Shown here: positions 1 through 13,800 of the stretch, one piece after another
Layout of the letters: the number at the start of each line of letters is the position of its first letter
Position numbering within the stretch: position 1 is the stretch's first letter
Source of the DNA: Schistocephalus solidus
Taxonomy: Eukaryota; Platyhelminthes; Cestoda; Diphyllobothriidea; Diphyllobothriidae
Assembly: GCA_017591395.1 (NCBI GenBank)
Contig: WEDG01000356.1
Coordinates: forward strand, 186,001-250,000
Reading direction: 5' to 3'
Length of the DNA stretch: 64,000 nucleotides
The notes under the pieces: generated by a model
The model's input: only the letters and a program-made list of their open reading frames with translations
What the model was told of the DNA's origin: nothing
Database searches by the model: none
Program-made: the position numbers and the translations under genes

Positions 1-3000
1 AAAGACTGCGCATGTGCACCAGCTTTTTCATCGTATAGTGTCGTTTTTGTCCTCCGTACTTGACAGTGCATTGACAGATATTTAAATAAGAGTCTGTTGC
101 TTCCTGGGGGACAGTCTCGCCCGGGCGAGCTCGGTTCTTCGAATTTTATCAATATTGTATGCAGACTGAGAGTGGATTCATGTTTTAGGTATGACTGGCT
201 GATGACTGCTTATTAGCCAGAAATGTACATGTCAATCTCCCTTTTCTTTGTCGGCCATGTTATTGCCGTTTGTTTGGTCTGACAGACCGGTGGGCACTCA
301 GCGTGGATCGGTTGACGACTCTGGTCGCAAATGTCACCGACACTTCCTGGTCATTCAGGGCCGGCTACTTCGTCAGCATCGTTTATTTGCGGTGCGATTT
401 AAACAAAGCAACATGATAAGAAGCCCTAAGGTAATAAGGGTATCAGGATTAGCCAAAATTTATACGACGACGAGAGTCAGTTGCGCTCCCGTGTACTACG
501 GTGATCACGATCCTACAGTAATAACCACTCAGGAATTGGCAGGTTGCTTAGCTGGCTATTGGAAGTTGGGCCTATGGAGGAGAGTAACGCAGTCATCGGC
601 CAGAAGTCCTTTTCACGGAAAGACATTCAGCCAATACAACCACGTTGGCGACACTGTCTGATTACTTAGTATTGTTAACGGCCACATACACAGGATTTAT
701 TTCCTGAGCCACGACGACTAGAGCAAGCGCTTTATTAACCTGAAGTTTTGAAAATTGCATACTGGAACATCTGGCCCGTCCGAAATGTGATCTGTGATGC
801 ATTCGGGCGTTGCCGATTATGACAGGCATGTAGTGGCCTAGTAAGTCAGTGTGACCTCGTTTTCGACGATGTTCACCGTATGCACCACAGAAGGTTGGTG
901 CAGGTCGTAACTTGCGCAGAATTTTAGTGAGAGTACACTTTCACTGCATCAAGCTCACTCTATGTTCCACTTGTCGACCTGGGTCTGGTGGCCTTGCAAC
1001 TACATCCTATAAATACCAAAAAATCTGGGCAATCGAACTCTTACCTGGCTCTGGCTCTAGTGATGGATTCGCGTGTGCATCCCAGAGGACAGGGAAATAA
1101 AGATCTTAGTCTGCTAATCGTACCTTCTTCTTCTTCCTGGAAGTCACCTCTCCCCTTCTGGTAGCAGACATTATTTCAGAGGACAGCTTTTGCCTCGTGT
1201 ATCAGGTTAAATTACCTCCATCAATTTCAAGGGGATAAAAGTTCTCACACGAAGAGAAATCCGCAACTCCAACACTTCTGGTCGGTTTGGTGAGTTTTGT
1301 TTAGCACTACAACGTGTATCAGAGCTGAGCAGTGGAGCACGGCTCATCTCTGGCAACACATGGCTAGTGAACGGGTAATAAACTGAACAGCAGTCACATA
1401 GTGACTACCCTGCAGCCGATTGCTCGTCTGTATAGACCACTGTCTATGTGTTTGGAGTCGTAGTCTTCCGTCTTAGTACCCAATTTCTTGCATCAACGAA
1501 ACTGCATTTTATGGATGAGTATACTTACATAAATAATCCTTCTGTACTGCTGAGTATCAGAAAATAATGACATTCAACGCAAACAATTTTTACGCTATTT
1601 GGGTTGGTAATTTGTCTATCGCCGTAGGGAAGCGAAACGTATTGAGTCCTCTGAAAATGAAAGGTTAACATATATGGTTGCTCTGATGATTGCGGCCGAT
1701 GGGCTTTGGCCCAAATATTAATATAAACAGTCAGTGTACGCCTATAAATATAAGGTCAGACTACTTAAGCCAAGCTCACGATTAACTTCTGAGGAAATTA
1801 AAAGCAGTATTTTAAACAGAATTGCGATCAAAAAGCAGACGGGAAAAGCACGGTGCCCAAATTATGAACCGAAAATCTCGCAGTTTTTTCTTGCTGCCGC
1901 GAAACACCTCTCTGGGCTTTAAGCTTATACCTATGCAGGTAGTATGGTGCATAACGAAACCCAACTATATATACTATTAGTTTTCTTTAGGCATTTTAAT
2001 GCATATAACACAGTCCTACCGCTGTGGAATCTGGTCAAATATCTCTTGCAGCTGTGTATTTGCGCCTATTAACCCTAGTGCAGGATTATATAGGCCATGT
2101 TAGTGACGAAATTCTGAGAAATTGAGAAGCAGCCATTTATAACTTGGAGTTTTTATCACTACGGAATTTTTTTGATATATAACTCAGTTAACACCGTAAG
2201 TTTTTTTAAACCATTCAGTATTAGAGAGGGTGGTTGCCAGACTAAAGGACCCATTCAAAAAATCGTCGCAAACAAGTCCGTTGACAGTTTATTATGGGAG
2301 GGTAATTATTCTCGGTTAGACAAAGTAGTTGATAAATGTATAAAGGAGAGAAACTGGATGCTGTTCAAAACCAAATGCATCCAGGAATGCCATAACAAAT
2401 GGAGTTGAGCGGAATTATTTGTCAATAGGAAACCCAATCAATTAAAAGGCCCCTATGTAAGCAAAATGAATCACATTTATCAAAGGCCAGCTTGTAAAGG
2501 TTCCACAAAGAGATGACAAACTCTTCCGAAAACCAAGTAGCCCCCACCATCCTTCAGCCATCCAAACAAGCCATTATGAGGCGCATGCGTTGAGAGGACA
2601 CTGCGAAAGTTCGGTCCTCCTAGCCGCGTAGCCATGGCAAGATTTTGTTAAGCTGTTAAACGGAAATGTTGCAGGCCCAGTGACTGACAAATCATTCTTG
2701 ATGACATGCGCAACCCATTGTCTAACAGGGACCTAACTCCATTCAAATACTCAACCAATAACAAGATTTTCGCTCACTTTTACTTTCTTCGTTGAAGAAC
2801 CGTTTAAGTTTAGGCCCGTGCTGTAATTTCAGAGATGTAGAGAGATAAAGAAAGTTATTTGAGTCAAAAAGGGAGGAAGATGGACACTTTTTTAGTCACA
2901 AGATCTGTCGGTTCGGAGCAAAGCTATGGAAAGGGTGCTGAAACATGTAATCGTCGTTTTTATGGTGAATTTTAACTCCAGACAAAGATCTGGCCTCTCT

Positions 3001-3729
3001 ACCCTGGTGGCCATTACGCTATTCATCAACAGGCCGCACGCCTTAAGTTCCACACGCGATGCACCACTTAAGGGATTGTTAAGCTCTCAATCGAAACCAG
3101 GGATCAGATTAAAAAGTCTTTTTTTCTGTCGCTTACAGCCAGTCAGACCCCTGGATAGTAGTTATTATCTCGCTTAGGCATCAGGTTGTCTTTCTGCCAC
3201 GTGTGATGACGCTATTGCCCCTATCTCTGGAAGGGTTGGTTATTGCGGAAAAAAGGGGTAAATATTTATGCCTTTGTTTCTGCGCAGACCGAAATGATTC
3301 CAAATTTGTTAATATGCGGGTTGGAGGTGGGAATAGGAACCTCCCCGGAAAGTCCAATGGCATTGCAAGATGCCTAGAGGGGTAAGTATTATCGTGTCCC
3401 AAACCTCAAAGTGACCGATATATTAATCATAACTCTAATCTGAACGTAGCCCTCACAGTAAGCCTAATCTCCCGGGATATCAGCGCAAAGCCTTCGGAAT
3501 AGACGGGGGTTGAAATTCCCGTGTCCTGCCAACTGCGTATTTTAATTTGGTCTAAACTGCTGAAAACAACCGCTTACTGACATACTATCAAAGTCATTCC
3601 TAAGCGGACGCTTTGTCTGCCAAATCTTCGTTTTCTTAAATCCTAACAAACAAAGTGCCTCATCATAAATTTGTCAGAATCTACTGGCACTTAACTTCTG
3701 TTTTTTTTTAATGTCATAATCCATTTTAG
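1..3729 (+). other. 5' partial intron of the SLC4A11-like gene
   Basis: This region lies upstream of the first visible exon and ends in a polypyrimidine tract with TTTTAG at 3724-3729. I searched it for the preceding SLC4 exon (the conserved segment just before the GGQP helix) and did not see one, so that exon lies outside the window or is too diverged. Apart from a family A fragment at 188-262 I recognise nothing. The open frames here (137 aa at 248-661, for example) show no domain, no repeat structure and no splice context. Confidence 0.5.
188..262 (+). mobile_element. Family A retroposon fragment (hammerhead-like body)
   Basis: This matches the family A body seen at 29741-29830: GACTGG, CTGATGA at 199-205, a GAAA at 220-223, then the shared CTTTGTCGG. 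The tRNA-like head is absent. The six bases after GAAA are TGTACA, still a perfect palindrome although most copies read TGGCCA there. Confidence 0.6.
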
Positions 3730-3843
3730 GTGTTTTTCGCGTGCTGCTATCACAGGTCATCGGTGGGCTCTTTTACGGAGTCATTGGTGGTCAACCGCTT
3801 ATCATCCTTCTCTCAACGGCACCGTTGGCCTTATACATAAAAT
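3730..3843 (+). CDS. SLC4A11-like transporter, exon a (residues 1-37 of the visible part)
   Basis: This exon encodes the conserved GGQPLIILLSTAPLALYIK stretch, the half-helix segment that in SLC4 transporters lines the substrate site. It is preceded by a hydrophobic LLSQVIGGLFYGV. SLC4A11 has the equivalent SGQPLVIPLTTAPLAIFI, and the A11-type pattern fits better than the AE or NBC members. The exon opens after TTTTAG with two bases of a split codon and closes with one T before a consensus GTAAGT donor. The protein is a polytopic plasma-membrane carrier; mammalian SLC4A11 conducts H+/OH- and water and has been linked to borate. The substrate in this worm cannot be read from sequence. No start codon is here, since the cytoplasmic domain is upstream of the window. 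Confidence 0.9.
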
Positions 3844-6639
3844 GTAAGTAACGTGCAGGTTGGTCATTTTTAGGCCTTGTTTTATTGCACAGACCTATGA
3901 TGAGTAAACAAAACCACATGCTTGCCAACCTCAACTTTTTTCATTTTTTCGGAAGTTATAATCATTTAAATTGTCAATTTTCTAATTCTGTGGTATCCCA
4001 AGATTCATTTTCGTTACAACCAATTACTAAGCTCAGCCTCGCCTTGGTTTCTCGGCAACCTTTCAGCCCTATACGCTTACCGCCTGAAGATCGATATTAT
4101 CGATTTTCTATTGAATGATCACGGTTAGCACAATCTGCAATTTCTTTACACGGAAACACCCCGAACCAGGCCTAAATTAAACACGCTAGAAGAGAAATTG
4201 CATCGGCGTTAGAGGTAACCCCGACACAAAATCTTTATTTTAGTTTAGCAAAATTACTGACAGCCAAAGCTGGAGCGCAAAACAAATGTTAACCTGTACA
4301 GAAAGCCAACAAAAACTAGAAAAACAACTTTTAAAATACCTTCGCTCATAGAGGACAATGTCGAGTACATGGTTGGCAGTAAATCGAGCCATGTGGTCCC
4401 GAAAATAGCCACTGATCTCTTTTGCCTGTGTCTTGGCATTTTCGAAGAACACTTTCCCAAAAAGTGCAAAGTGGCTTACTTCACAAACGAGGCTCTTCTA
4501 TTTCTGCATAAAAACATTTGAACATCTTGTAGAGTATGCCAATGCAGTGAGTGGTTCCTGGACTTCCAAGTGGCCTGTGTCCACTTTTTTTCCATTATTA
4601 ACCTTGCACGGTTGCCAAGGCAATTTTTTTAGCAAGTTCAAAGGCGCACTTAAGCAAGGCCAGACAGAAGGAATAGAAAATTTGATCTCATGCTCTAGAA
4701 GTCCCGCATTACCTGCTGATAATTTAGCTGTACAAAGGTGTGGAAAAGCTAGTCAACCTTGACAGTTACGTTTGTGGTAACTGCAGTAACATTTCTTCCA
4801 TGTGCGACCGAACCTTCTTTTTAAGAAGAATTATTCAGGCAGCAATGTGGAATTCCTTACGCGTACTAAGTTTTATGCCATTATCTCCGACCGGCGACAA
4901 AGACCCCAGAAGAAAATCGTCTCTAAATATGTGGTGCTTTCGCTTTCCAAAGATATATGTGAAGGAGAAGGTTATACAATATGTGCGGTTGCATCCATCT
5001 GGAGCTTAATCTGTGCTCAGCTGCTGGATCAGTTTGGGATCAAGGCAAAGCAATCATAATGTTAAAGAGGCCAGGTCCATTCTAAAAAATAACAGTTCGG
5101 GTTCCTGAGTGCCAAAGGCTTGCTTCCCTTTTTTAGCAACTAAGAAAGTTCTAAACAGCTTTCCGAGGCTTTGGAACTCCAACCGAGAAGTCTAAAATTT
5201 TGCCTCTTCTCTGCCTTATGGTTTTGCATTCCAGTATTATAAATCTTGAAATTTATTGATTTGTTAACGGTGAGCTGCAGCTTTCACAACCACTCCCTGT
5301 CGTCTCAAGTTTGATGAATTATCTCCTGACTGTGTCTGACACATGATTTCCTGCCAAACCAAAGATAATTTGGTCTGGTGGAGATAACCCCCAGTCAGCA
5401 GCCTTTCCCTGTGCGACCAGATGTCTCTTTCACTTAACCGTCTCTGTCCTCGCTCGGAGGACAAGCTCAGTAAACAGAAGTTGCAATCTGGAAATATTTC
5501 ATCCTGTAGTACGGCCCAAAGTGAAAAATTAATTATAATTTCCTAACTGAAGTTCGGCGACAGTTCTGGTGGTCAAGGTGATCCATGCTGAATTTTATCT
5601 AAAAGTTAAAAAATCGCAAATACTCGGCGTAAATAATTTTAGAAAGCCTGTTTTCCATAGGTTTAGCAAAAATTTCCAATTCGATATTTCTGTTGGAGTA
5701 TGTAACTTGACAGTTGTCATAGGCCTACAAAAGCACTAAAAAATCTGAAACAAATGCAAAGCAGCCACCGAAACGACAAATTAACAATGATGTACCTCCA
5801 AGTAAGTAGTACTTATACTATTTCGTTTATTAGAAGAATGCTTTTCTTAAGAAACCTAAACATTTTGAAAATTACTATAGTAGGAGCAGATGCAAGGTTA
5901 AGAAGAAGATAATGTTTGTGCACGTAAAAACTGACTAAATTTAACTATCCTGGCACATAAATGTATAACAATGCATCATTTACTTATGCTTACATTAAAT
6001 ATCCTCCCAGAATAATTGTTATATAAAGTATTCGTTAATGTCAAGGATGTTATATTCATTCACGTGTCTTGCAAAATTTAACTGAGATATCGGTAAAACT
6101 TTCAATTTTTTAATTTTCCGAGATGTTTTTGATAAATACACTGAGAAATTAGCATGAGTTTACGGGTTCAGACTTCGTGGCAGTGCAAGATTCCAAAAGT
6201 TCACATGTTGGCAGACCGGTCAGCGACTATTACATTTGAATTTAATCGGCAAATGTGACCGTAAGCATGCCGCTTTAAATTAAATAAAATTTAGTTAGGG
6301 TTTTTTCTGGTGGTGGCATGCCTAACAGTTTAGCGTTCTTGAGAGATCAGTGGAAAACCTCCTGCGTGTTTACAAAAAATTTACGATTCGTGCTTTATAT
6401 TACATTGTCTGCATGCTAGGTTACATTTTTCTTACAACTGTTAAGCGTTCGTGAATTTCAAAACATAACAGTTAAGATGCTGGAGCCCGTGAGTCAGCAG
6501 GCCACGTCAAGCAGACGAAAAATACTTGTTAGGTTTTCATTCACTTCAGGTTATAAGGTGCTTCGTATGGATTTGCTTCATAAGGGGGTAGCATATTCCT
6601 TTGTCTACTGTAAAAGAAGGTCTCCCCAACTCACTGCTT

Positions 6640-6736
6640 AGCATTTATGTAGTAATTGTGGTAATATTAGTAGTATTAGAAGTAGTAGTAGCAGTATTAG
6701 TAGTAGTAGTTGTAGAAGTAGTAGTAGAAGTAGTAA

Positions 6737-6777
<41 letters not shown>

Positions 6778-6805
6778 GTAGTAGTAGTAGAAGAAGTAGT
6801 ACTAC

Positions 6806-6904
<99 letters not shown>

Positions 6905-6905
6905 A
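6640..6905. repeat. (AGT)n trinucleotide microsatellite
   Basis: Interrupted TAG/GTA triplets run from about 6640. An uninterrupted block of about 33 units covers 6806-6904, preceded by a short inverted piece (AGTACTACT). The poly-valine (+) and poly-leucine (-) open frames over it are translations of the repeat, not genes. A second, poorer tract of the same triplets lies at 7278-7490, on the other side of a family R copy. Confidence 0.95.
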
Positions 6906-6920
6906 TTTAGTAGTGTGCCA

Positions 6921-7275
6921 CGTAAATTGGCCACCTGGTAGATGCGTTGGACCAACACGGGGACCACATCAGGGCATGGCAGGCGTTATTCGGGTTTCGT
7001 TCCCATAATAAAATGCCAAACATGGGGGTATGGTGGCACGCCCAGGAGTGGCAAGGGTTTAGAGGCCCCGACCGCGCCAGCCACCTGCGCCCTCTCCCAT
7101 CTCTGGTCTTCTTGACTCTGTCTTGAGACCGGGCATGTTTAGGGGAGGAAGAGAGAGCGCAGTTGCTGCAGCGCAAGGCTACTATCACTTAACACTAATC
7201 CACGCGCAAGTCACCGTCCCTGCATTTCCATGGTGTGGAGCATACGTTGGACGTCTTCGGACTACGACGGTCGAA
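6921..7275 (-). mobile_element. Family R repeat copy
   Basis: This is the reverse complement of the family defined by 53895-54665. Shared landmarks on this strand are GCAGGGACGGTGACTTGCGC (7203-7222), the segment about tracts of CTCTCTC near 7150, and the shared end with the GCGTTGGAC motif near 6945. It sits inside an AGT tract, with triplet repeats on both sides (6640-6905 and 7278-7490), so it probably inserted into the microsatellite. No conserved reading frame is shared with the other copies. Confidence 0.7.
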
Positions 7276-7277
7276 TT

Positions 7278-7490
7278 CTCAGTAGTATTAGCATAAGTAG
7301 TAGTAGTTTTGGCTTTCGAAGTATTAGACGCCAAAATATTACAAGCAGTAGTAGTATTATGAGTAGTAGTTTTAGTAGCTGTAGTAGTATTAGAAGTACT
7401 AGTATTATTAATAGTACAAGTTGCTGTATTTGTAGTATTTGTTGTACTGAAAGTAGTAGTATTAGTAGTTGCACTAGTACTACTGCACAA
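7278..7490. repeat. Degenerate AGT-rich tract, right half
   Basis: AGT and ATT triplets alternate (AGTAGTATTAG type) with many substitutions. The serine-rich + frame (7230-7583) and its leucine-rich shadow are by-products of this composition. Confidence 0.8.
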
Positions 7491-9374
7491 TCACCTGCAA
7501 ACGAGAGCTGGCAGGACAAGATGCCTGGTGTGAACTGGAAGGTCGTTGAGTCCATATGCATGATACAGAGGGCAGTTACCTGACTCAAGTCATGTGAATC
7601 ACACATACTCATGCTATAACCCATATGTGGGAGCGATTATGGAGTCCTGTAACGTCTGTGTTACCGGACTGAAGGGCTTGTAGCTCCATGTGGTCGCAAT
7701 ATTTCAGACGACCACGCTGATGAGATTTACGTCTGTGAATATGCATGCGGGGCTGGGCAGTGAACCGCTATTACTTAAGCAATCCTATCTAGCAGTCCCA
7801 CCGAGTTTGATTCGTGCGGGATATTGCATATAGGAGATTATGGCTGCAACCGTGTCTCGTTAGTTGTCCGCTGAGGTCATTCCAGGTGAAAATTGAAACC
7901 GAAATTTGTGTTTCTGTATGGCTTTTGTGAACTAGAAGTCTTGAAATAATCATCTGATACATTCACACACCCAAGTACTCTGATTGTGGATTTAATGCTC
8001 TGCGCTCTTCGATCAGCAAAAATTTCTTTCTATAAATCTTAAGTGGTTTGCAACAGAGGCTGGGGTCTTTGAAATGGCACCCTTGAATAATTTCTGTTAT
8101 TTTTGAAAAATTTATTCCGCAGAGAAAATAGGTTAAAACCGAAGGTTTTAACACTTTTATAAAGACTTTATTTTACCCCTCCGTTTACTGCTATTAGCAA
8201 TATAAATAATTCTGAGTCTGATTTTAAAACAAAATTTGCATACTATGGAAATATAATAACAATTAAATATGTTTTAATGTCTAATGATGGAGCTGTAAAA
8301 CAAGTTGCTCTGTAAAAACCCATGTTGAAAGAAGATACATTTTTAGTTAAAGTATCGCACTAACTTGTCACAGGTTTCCAAATTTCTGACCTTTCCATGA
8401 ACATTCCACTAGTTTTGGCTTCTTGGAAGTCAGCATTGGTGTATATACACTTTAAATTCTATAAAGCTAAATTGCTCCTCAATCATTAATTGCATGTTTA
8501 AAAAAGGATCACATTTACCATATATAGTCCGCAAGTTGCGGTAAGAGCAATGAAAATAAAAGGATCTAACAGGAAGTTGTTTCAGTTTTCATTGTCAGTT
8601 TTCCGCTCACTAAATTGTTGGCATATTTAGAAATGGAGCTCACGATAAAATCAAATTTTTTTCATAAAAATGGTAGAGTTAAAAACGCTGACTCGCTTTT
8701 TACTAGGGAGAAAGTAGCGTGTCTTTTGTGTGGTGACATATAAGTGAAAAAGACTATCCTGCAGAAAATCCTAGTTCGACTCTCCCCATCTAACTTTTCT
8801 TCAAAATGTAAAGCCTTTTTAGATTTAAGCTGCTTTTTGTACAGAGTAAATTTCTACGGTTATTGGTTGCGATGATTTCTTGGTAAATTTACGCGTCCTT
8901 AACTGCAGGAAGAAATATAATGTAGGGTGTGAGCGCTTAAAGTGTTCGGAGCAATTCATAAACTCAGGAGACAAATAGTTTCATTAAGATAGTTATATAT
9001 TGATAGTTTTGAAAAACTGACTATAATTTCAAACATAATAAAATAGATAACCGTTCAGTGCAGGGTGGTGTAACTGCCTCATAAAACTTTGAATTTTATG
9101 GTATTCTCAACTAAAGGGCACTCCGAAGGCAGATAGAATGTCAGCTGTCAGGTGTTACATGTCAGCGATTGCAAAGATTTTAATGTCTGTAGCTTTCAAC
9201 CTAGGAGTAAGACGGGGACAATCACATTAGTTTGGAATGGTTATAGCTAACTTTACTCCTTGAAACAACTGAAAGGTTTACCTTTCATTAGCTAGCGAGG
9301 TCAAAAACAGACGGAGTGAAAGCAAAAACACGAGGATTTAACAATGTAAGTTTAAAGATCAGACGAACATTTCT

Positions 9375-9605
9375 GGCTCATCAGCCAGCTAGTTGGGGAA
9401 CCACCCAAGGCTTGAACTCACGACCCGTTTCGCAGACGTGCAACGTTCTACCCCACTGCACCACGGGCTCGTTCTGTTTGCTGGTAATGTTCATCTACCT
9501 CTACTAGTTCTTCTACTACCCGCTGTGCGGCTGCTGGTGGGGCAGGAGGGGACGAGTGGGTTCCGCTTACGATCGGTGAGCGTTTATCACCGAATGTTTG
9601 TTTGA
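9375..9605. mobile_element. Family A retroposon, head reversed and tail forward
   Basis: The left part (about 9390-9470) is the tRNA-like head on the - strand: a reversed B-box around GGCTTGAACTCAC and a reversed A-box near GCACCACGGGCTC. It runs directly into the forward tail from GTAATGTTCATCTAC to CGATCGGTGAGCGTTTATC. The switch of strand inside one unit recurs at other family A loci, suggesting foldback insertion or rearranged copies. The short open frames at 9316-9605 come from this repeat. Confidence 0.65.
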
Positions 9606-10469
9606 ATGCTTGAGGCCGCCCACTGCCATTAAAAAAGACTTAAAAATTACAGGTTTCTGTCGACAGGGACATTGCTGAATTATTTTATTTGGAGTTCAGA
9701 TCTCGCGGTTCAGCGCAGGATCGACACAGTACTGTTCATGAGTTCAGCAAGACACGCGAGTCTGGACTTTAAAAAGTACCTCTGCTGTCAGCACGGTAAA
9801 TATGTACGGCGTTTTGTACTCTAAGTGTTATATTTTCTTATGGTTTGTCCATTTATTAGTCTTTCGATTCTTTCTGCGGAATTCACTAATTTTCTTACAA
9901 TGTCCGTAGGGAAATTACATTCGAACACCAAAACCTTTCTGAATTGTTTCCATTAATGAACAGGCTTTTTAATCAGGCGTATATAATTAGCGCCCACTAA
10001 ATTTTAAGCAGTATCGAAACTAATTCTTTGTAACCTTTACGAATGTAGAGGTTTGTAGACTAATAGTTAGGTTCTCATCGTGCTCTAAATTACTTGGCTG
10101 CTAATTTGTTTTTATTGCAGGCAAATTACGTTTGGATTTAATTCTTTATTGAATTATGTTGTTGTATCGCGATTAACCAGCATTGGCGTAACGTATCATC
10201 GTTCGTTCAACGTGCCTGATTCCTGAAAGCTCATCCAATTTACATTAAAATCTTGCATTCTTACAAATAGCGAAATTGAAGTCGGGGACGGAATCGGCTT
10301 GCAATTCACACACTACCCTCCGTGTTCGGTGTCTAAAGCATACCCTGAGATTTTTTCTTAAAGTCATGCATGCGAAAAAATTGAAAGTGCCACAGGTATA
10401 TCCGCAGGCATTTTGGTTTAAGGAGAATTGGCGGCTGTCAAAAAGGTTTTATTTTGGGCAGTACGACAG

Positions 10470-10890
10470 TTCAACCGTCCTATTTCGACAAGGTCCGCCC
10501 TATGCTTCACAGCATGGTGGTGCAGGGACAGTGACTTGCGCGTGCATCAGTCTTAGGTGATAGTTGACCTGTATTTTAGCTTTCACTCTCTCGAGCTCCC
10601 CCATTACCCGCCTGTGTCCGGTGCCAAGTAGAGTCAAGAAGACCGGCAGTGGTGTCGGGTGCGAGTGAGTGTCACGGCCAAAGTAGCTCTTGACCGTGCC
10701 ACCACATCTGAGTCAGGCCCAGCCAAGTCAGAGTGCCATCACTAGCAGGACTGACTAATGCCGCTGAGCCTACCCTTACGCGTTCCGCCAGGTGCACAAA
10801 ACCTGCACGTTCGATATTTTATGGGAGCGTCACCCGAATAACGCCTGCAATGCTCTGACCGAACGCATCAACCACGCGACAGTACATTAA
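10470..10890 (+). mobile_element. Family R repeat copy
   Basis: It contains GTGCAGGGACAGTGACTTGC (10520-10539), the GTGTCCGGTGCCAAG block, AGTCAAGAAGACCGG, and a right end with ACCCGAATAACGCC that matches the 6921-7275 copy in reverse. It is about 420 bp, non-coding as far as I can see, and bounded on both sides by unrecognised AT-rich sequence. Confidence 0.65.
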
Positions 10891-13800
10891 TACGGGAAAG
10901 GGGTCGAAGTAAAATGTTTATCAGTTCATGCTAGTGGGCTCTGTTAACATCGGGCGATAGTAAGGAACAGTGAGGGATAGAAAGAGCCTTTCCAAAAGAG
11001 GAGAATGGAGATGCTGATACTGGCATTTATTTAACCCACTGGCTAAGGTTACTTTGGTGAAGTATTGTATATCCTACGATTGGTGAATGACGCTGTGTAT
11101 GCTTCTAATTCTGTCCTATCTCTGCTCTGTCGAATAGTCTCCCGTACTCCCTTATGTAGCCGCAGCTCCGTGCGACCATGAAAACAGGCTCTACGAGAAA
11201 GTTAGCATCCAGTGAAAATCGAGATCGTCACAGCTTGCACCCTTTTCACTAATTCTTCTTATATTTTCTGTTTTCTTTCTGTCTTGTTGTAGCTTTTTCA
11301 AGGGAAACTATCTGGTATTTTTCCCCGATATGACAGCATGGAGAGTGAAATCGGTTAGAATAAATTATATTGGACATTGGACTAGGAAACCACACCCAAG
11401 TATAAGACGCGGCCCAGCATATACTTCCAGGAGAACTATTTACGTGTCCTTAACTTAATATTTATTAAAACATACACCTTAACTAGAGTCAAAGTCTTAA
11501 CTCTAATAATACAGTAAGCATGAGTCCTTACATTAACACGAAATGTGACCCTTATCTTAACCTTAACGATTACCATTAAACTAACATTTAAATTAAATCA
11601 AATGCTCACCTTTAAACTTACAGTCATTCATCTTGACTTTTGTGCAAATCAAACCTATTGTGGGTGGTTCTTGTGTTCGTGTCCATTTTAGGAGACAGAA
11701 TTCATCCAAAACAACTTGCTGTCATCTATATCATACAGTGACGGGTCGCAGCTAAAAACCGTAAATTAATCTTTTACCGCTATCGGTGCATGATTTAATT
11801 TGAATTAAGGAGTCGATCCAGTGTTTTGGGTTTCCAGTACATGCTCCAATTATCTCAATCCACTGAAAAGTACATGAAAAAAGGGTTGTTTTATGCGGCA
11901 AGATAAATGAACAAATCATCTACGACCCGAATCATACAAATGATTGTAAAAATGACAATACAAAAGTCAAATTATTGGTAATGCCATCAGGTACTATGTG
12001 ACAGTTTCGAATCCTTTAGAAAACATAACCACCTGCTAGCAACACTCTCACGTAAATTAGAAGGCCACCCGGACAGCTGCTCTAAAAATAGCTTTGAGAG
12101 AAACATGTTTCAGCTTGATTGAAAATTTTCAAAAAGCCTTTCTTGAAATCTATTTTGACTTCAATAATGGAATTAATATAAGTCTGGATGAACATTTATC
12201 GATCAAGTGGAATATTTGTGCCGTTTAACTTCATGAACATGCTTTCAAAACAATGCTTTTTCATTAAAGAAGCTACCGACAGAAGGAAAGACTGAAATTT
12301 TAGATCTTTTTGTTCCCACCTACGGTGCTAACAGCCTTAAAAATGCTTATCATGTTGGTAATCATCACTTGCAAAGTAAACTCATTGTTCTAACGTAGGA
12401 GGATTTATAAACCTGTACGACTTAAAAAAGGCAATCTCTTCCATAGCACATGTTTAAGGTAACGGACAACTGATGTTCAGTCCCAACATAACATAAGTGC
12501 ATCCACTACAGCACCAGCAAAATTATGAATGACCTTAACCTAAAGGAAAATGCAAAATAATAAATTAAGCAGCATTTCGTTGATTGGGCTTAGTACATTT
12601 CCTCAGAAAAGCGAAAATTTTGAGTTAGATTAAACTGTTCGTATAAATCTTCACAACTACGTCAATTAACTTCGCGAATCAATCGATATTTTCTTTATTT
12701 CGGAGGCAAATTGCTGTTTTTGACCATTGTATATTTCCGTTACCTCTCGATTGCCAGTGGATAGATTTTTATGTTAAAAATTAACAATAGGCATTTTTCG
12801 AACTCTGAAAAATCAGTATTTATTTTTTTGTTCAATTTGCGGAAATAAACCAGATTAGTGTTGATCATTTACTTAAATCATCTGGCTAATAACGCATATA
12901 CACAACTGCAACAACTTCCGTTTCTGAATCTACCGTAATGATTAAACACACCAGAGTCGATTCAATAACGTTTTCAAGGTTTTGATAATTTCCGCAATGC
13001 GTATGACATGTTGCGATATTCCCAAATTGCATTCGCGCAATTTGAAGGAGGACAGTATGAAATGCATGATATAATGTTTGAGGTTTGCTACCACTTTGTA
13101 CATCAATGTCAAAGCTTTAAAAAGAAAAAGATTTTATGGGAATTTTTTTCAGTGAATTTGCCAACTGGATACAATAATATAGACTTATCCGGGTAGCAAT
13201 GCCTCTATGCACTTCCTGAATAAATTAAAAACGTACTTTCCAAGGCACAATACTCTGCTTGTAAACAAAGTCAGATCAAAATGCGATCCCGTATGGAGGA
13301 TAAAACACGATACTACTCATTTCGTGCTACCAATGAAATTACTCCACATTCCTACCGCAGAACTAAAGTTTTTTGAAGGTGGAATATCTTAGTTAGCACT
13401 ATATACCTTGCTTTGTGGCGGTTCATCTCAATAATATGGTTAGAAATCTCAAAGTGTATTAGCTTCCAGTTATTTCATCCTCGAAATTCTAGGCGTATGC
13501 TTTAAACGTTGGTTGTTGCATATTATAGGGCTAGTTAATTTTGACTATCAACTAATTAGAACGCTACGTTCCTCAGAAAGATGCACATGACTGAGACTGA
13601 GTGATTTCCGTCGAACTTTGATTAACTCTAAAAATATTACCAACATAGAGTACGCGTATATATCAATTTTGCTTATTGAATTTAGCGTTTTATCTACGCG
13701 ATTCGCTTGCATTCGCATGCCTACGGATGGCAGTTTATGCCGCCTCTCTGTGCACGGCCTACGCAACGTTTCCTGATTACTGATGCGGTAGACCTGTTAG

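Noticed and set aside
6601..7008. Long poly-valine (+) and poly-leucine (-) open frames
   Set aside because: They are translations of the AGT microsatellite in different frames; no conserved protein part flanks the repeat.
7717..7723. CTGATGA as a hammerhead core
   Set aside because: No GAAA at a suitable distance after a stem, and no complement for stem I. The matches at 36270-36276 and 44254-44260 fail the same way.
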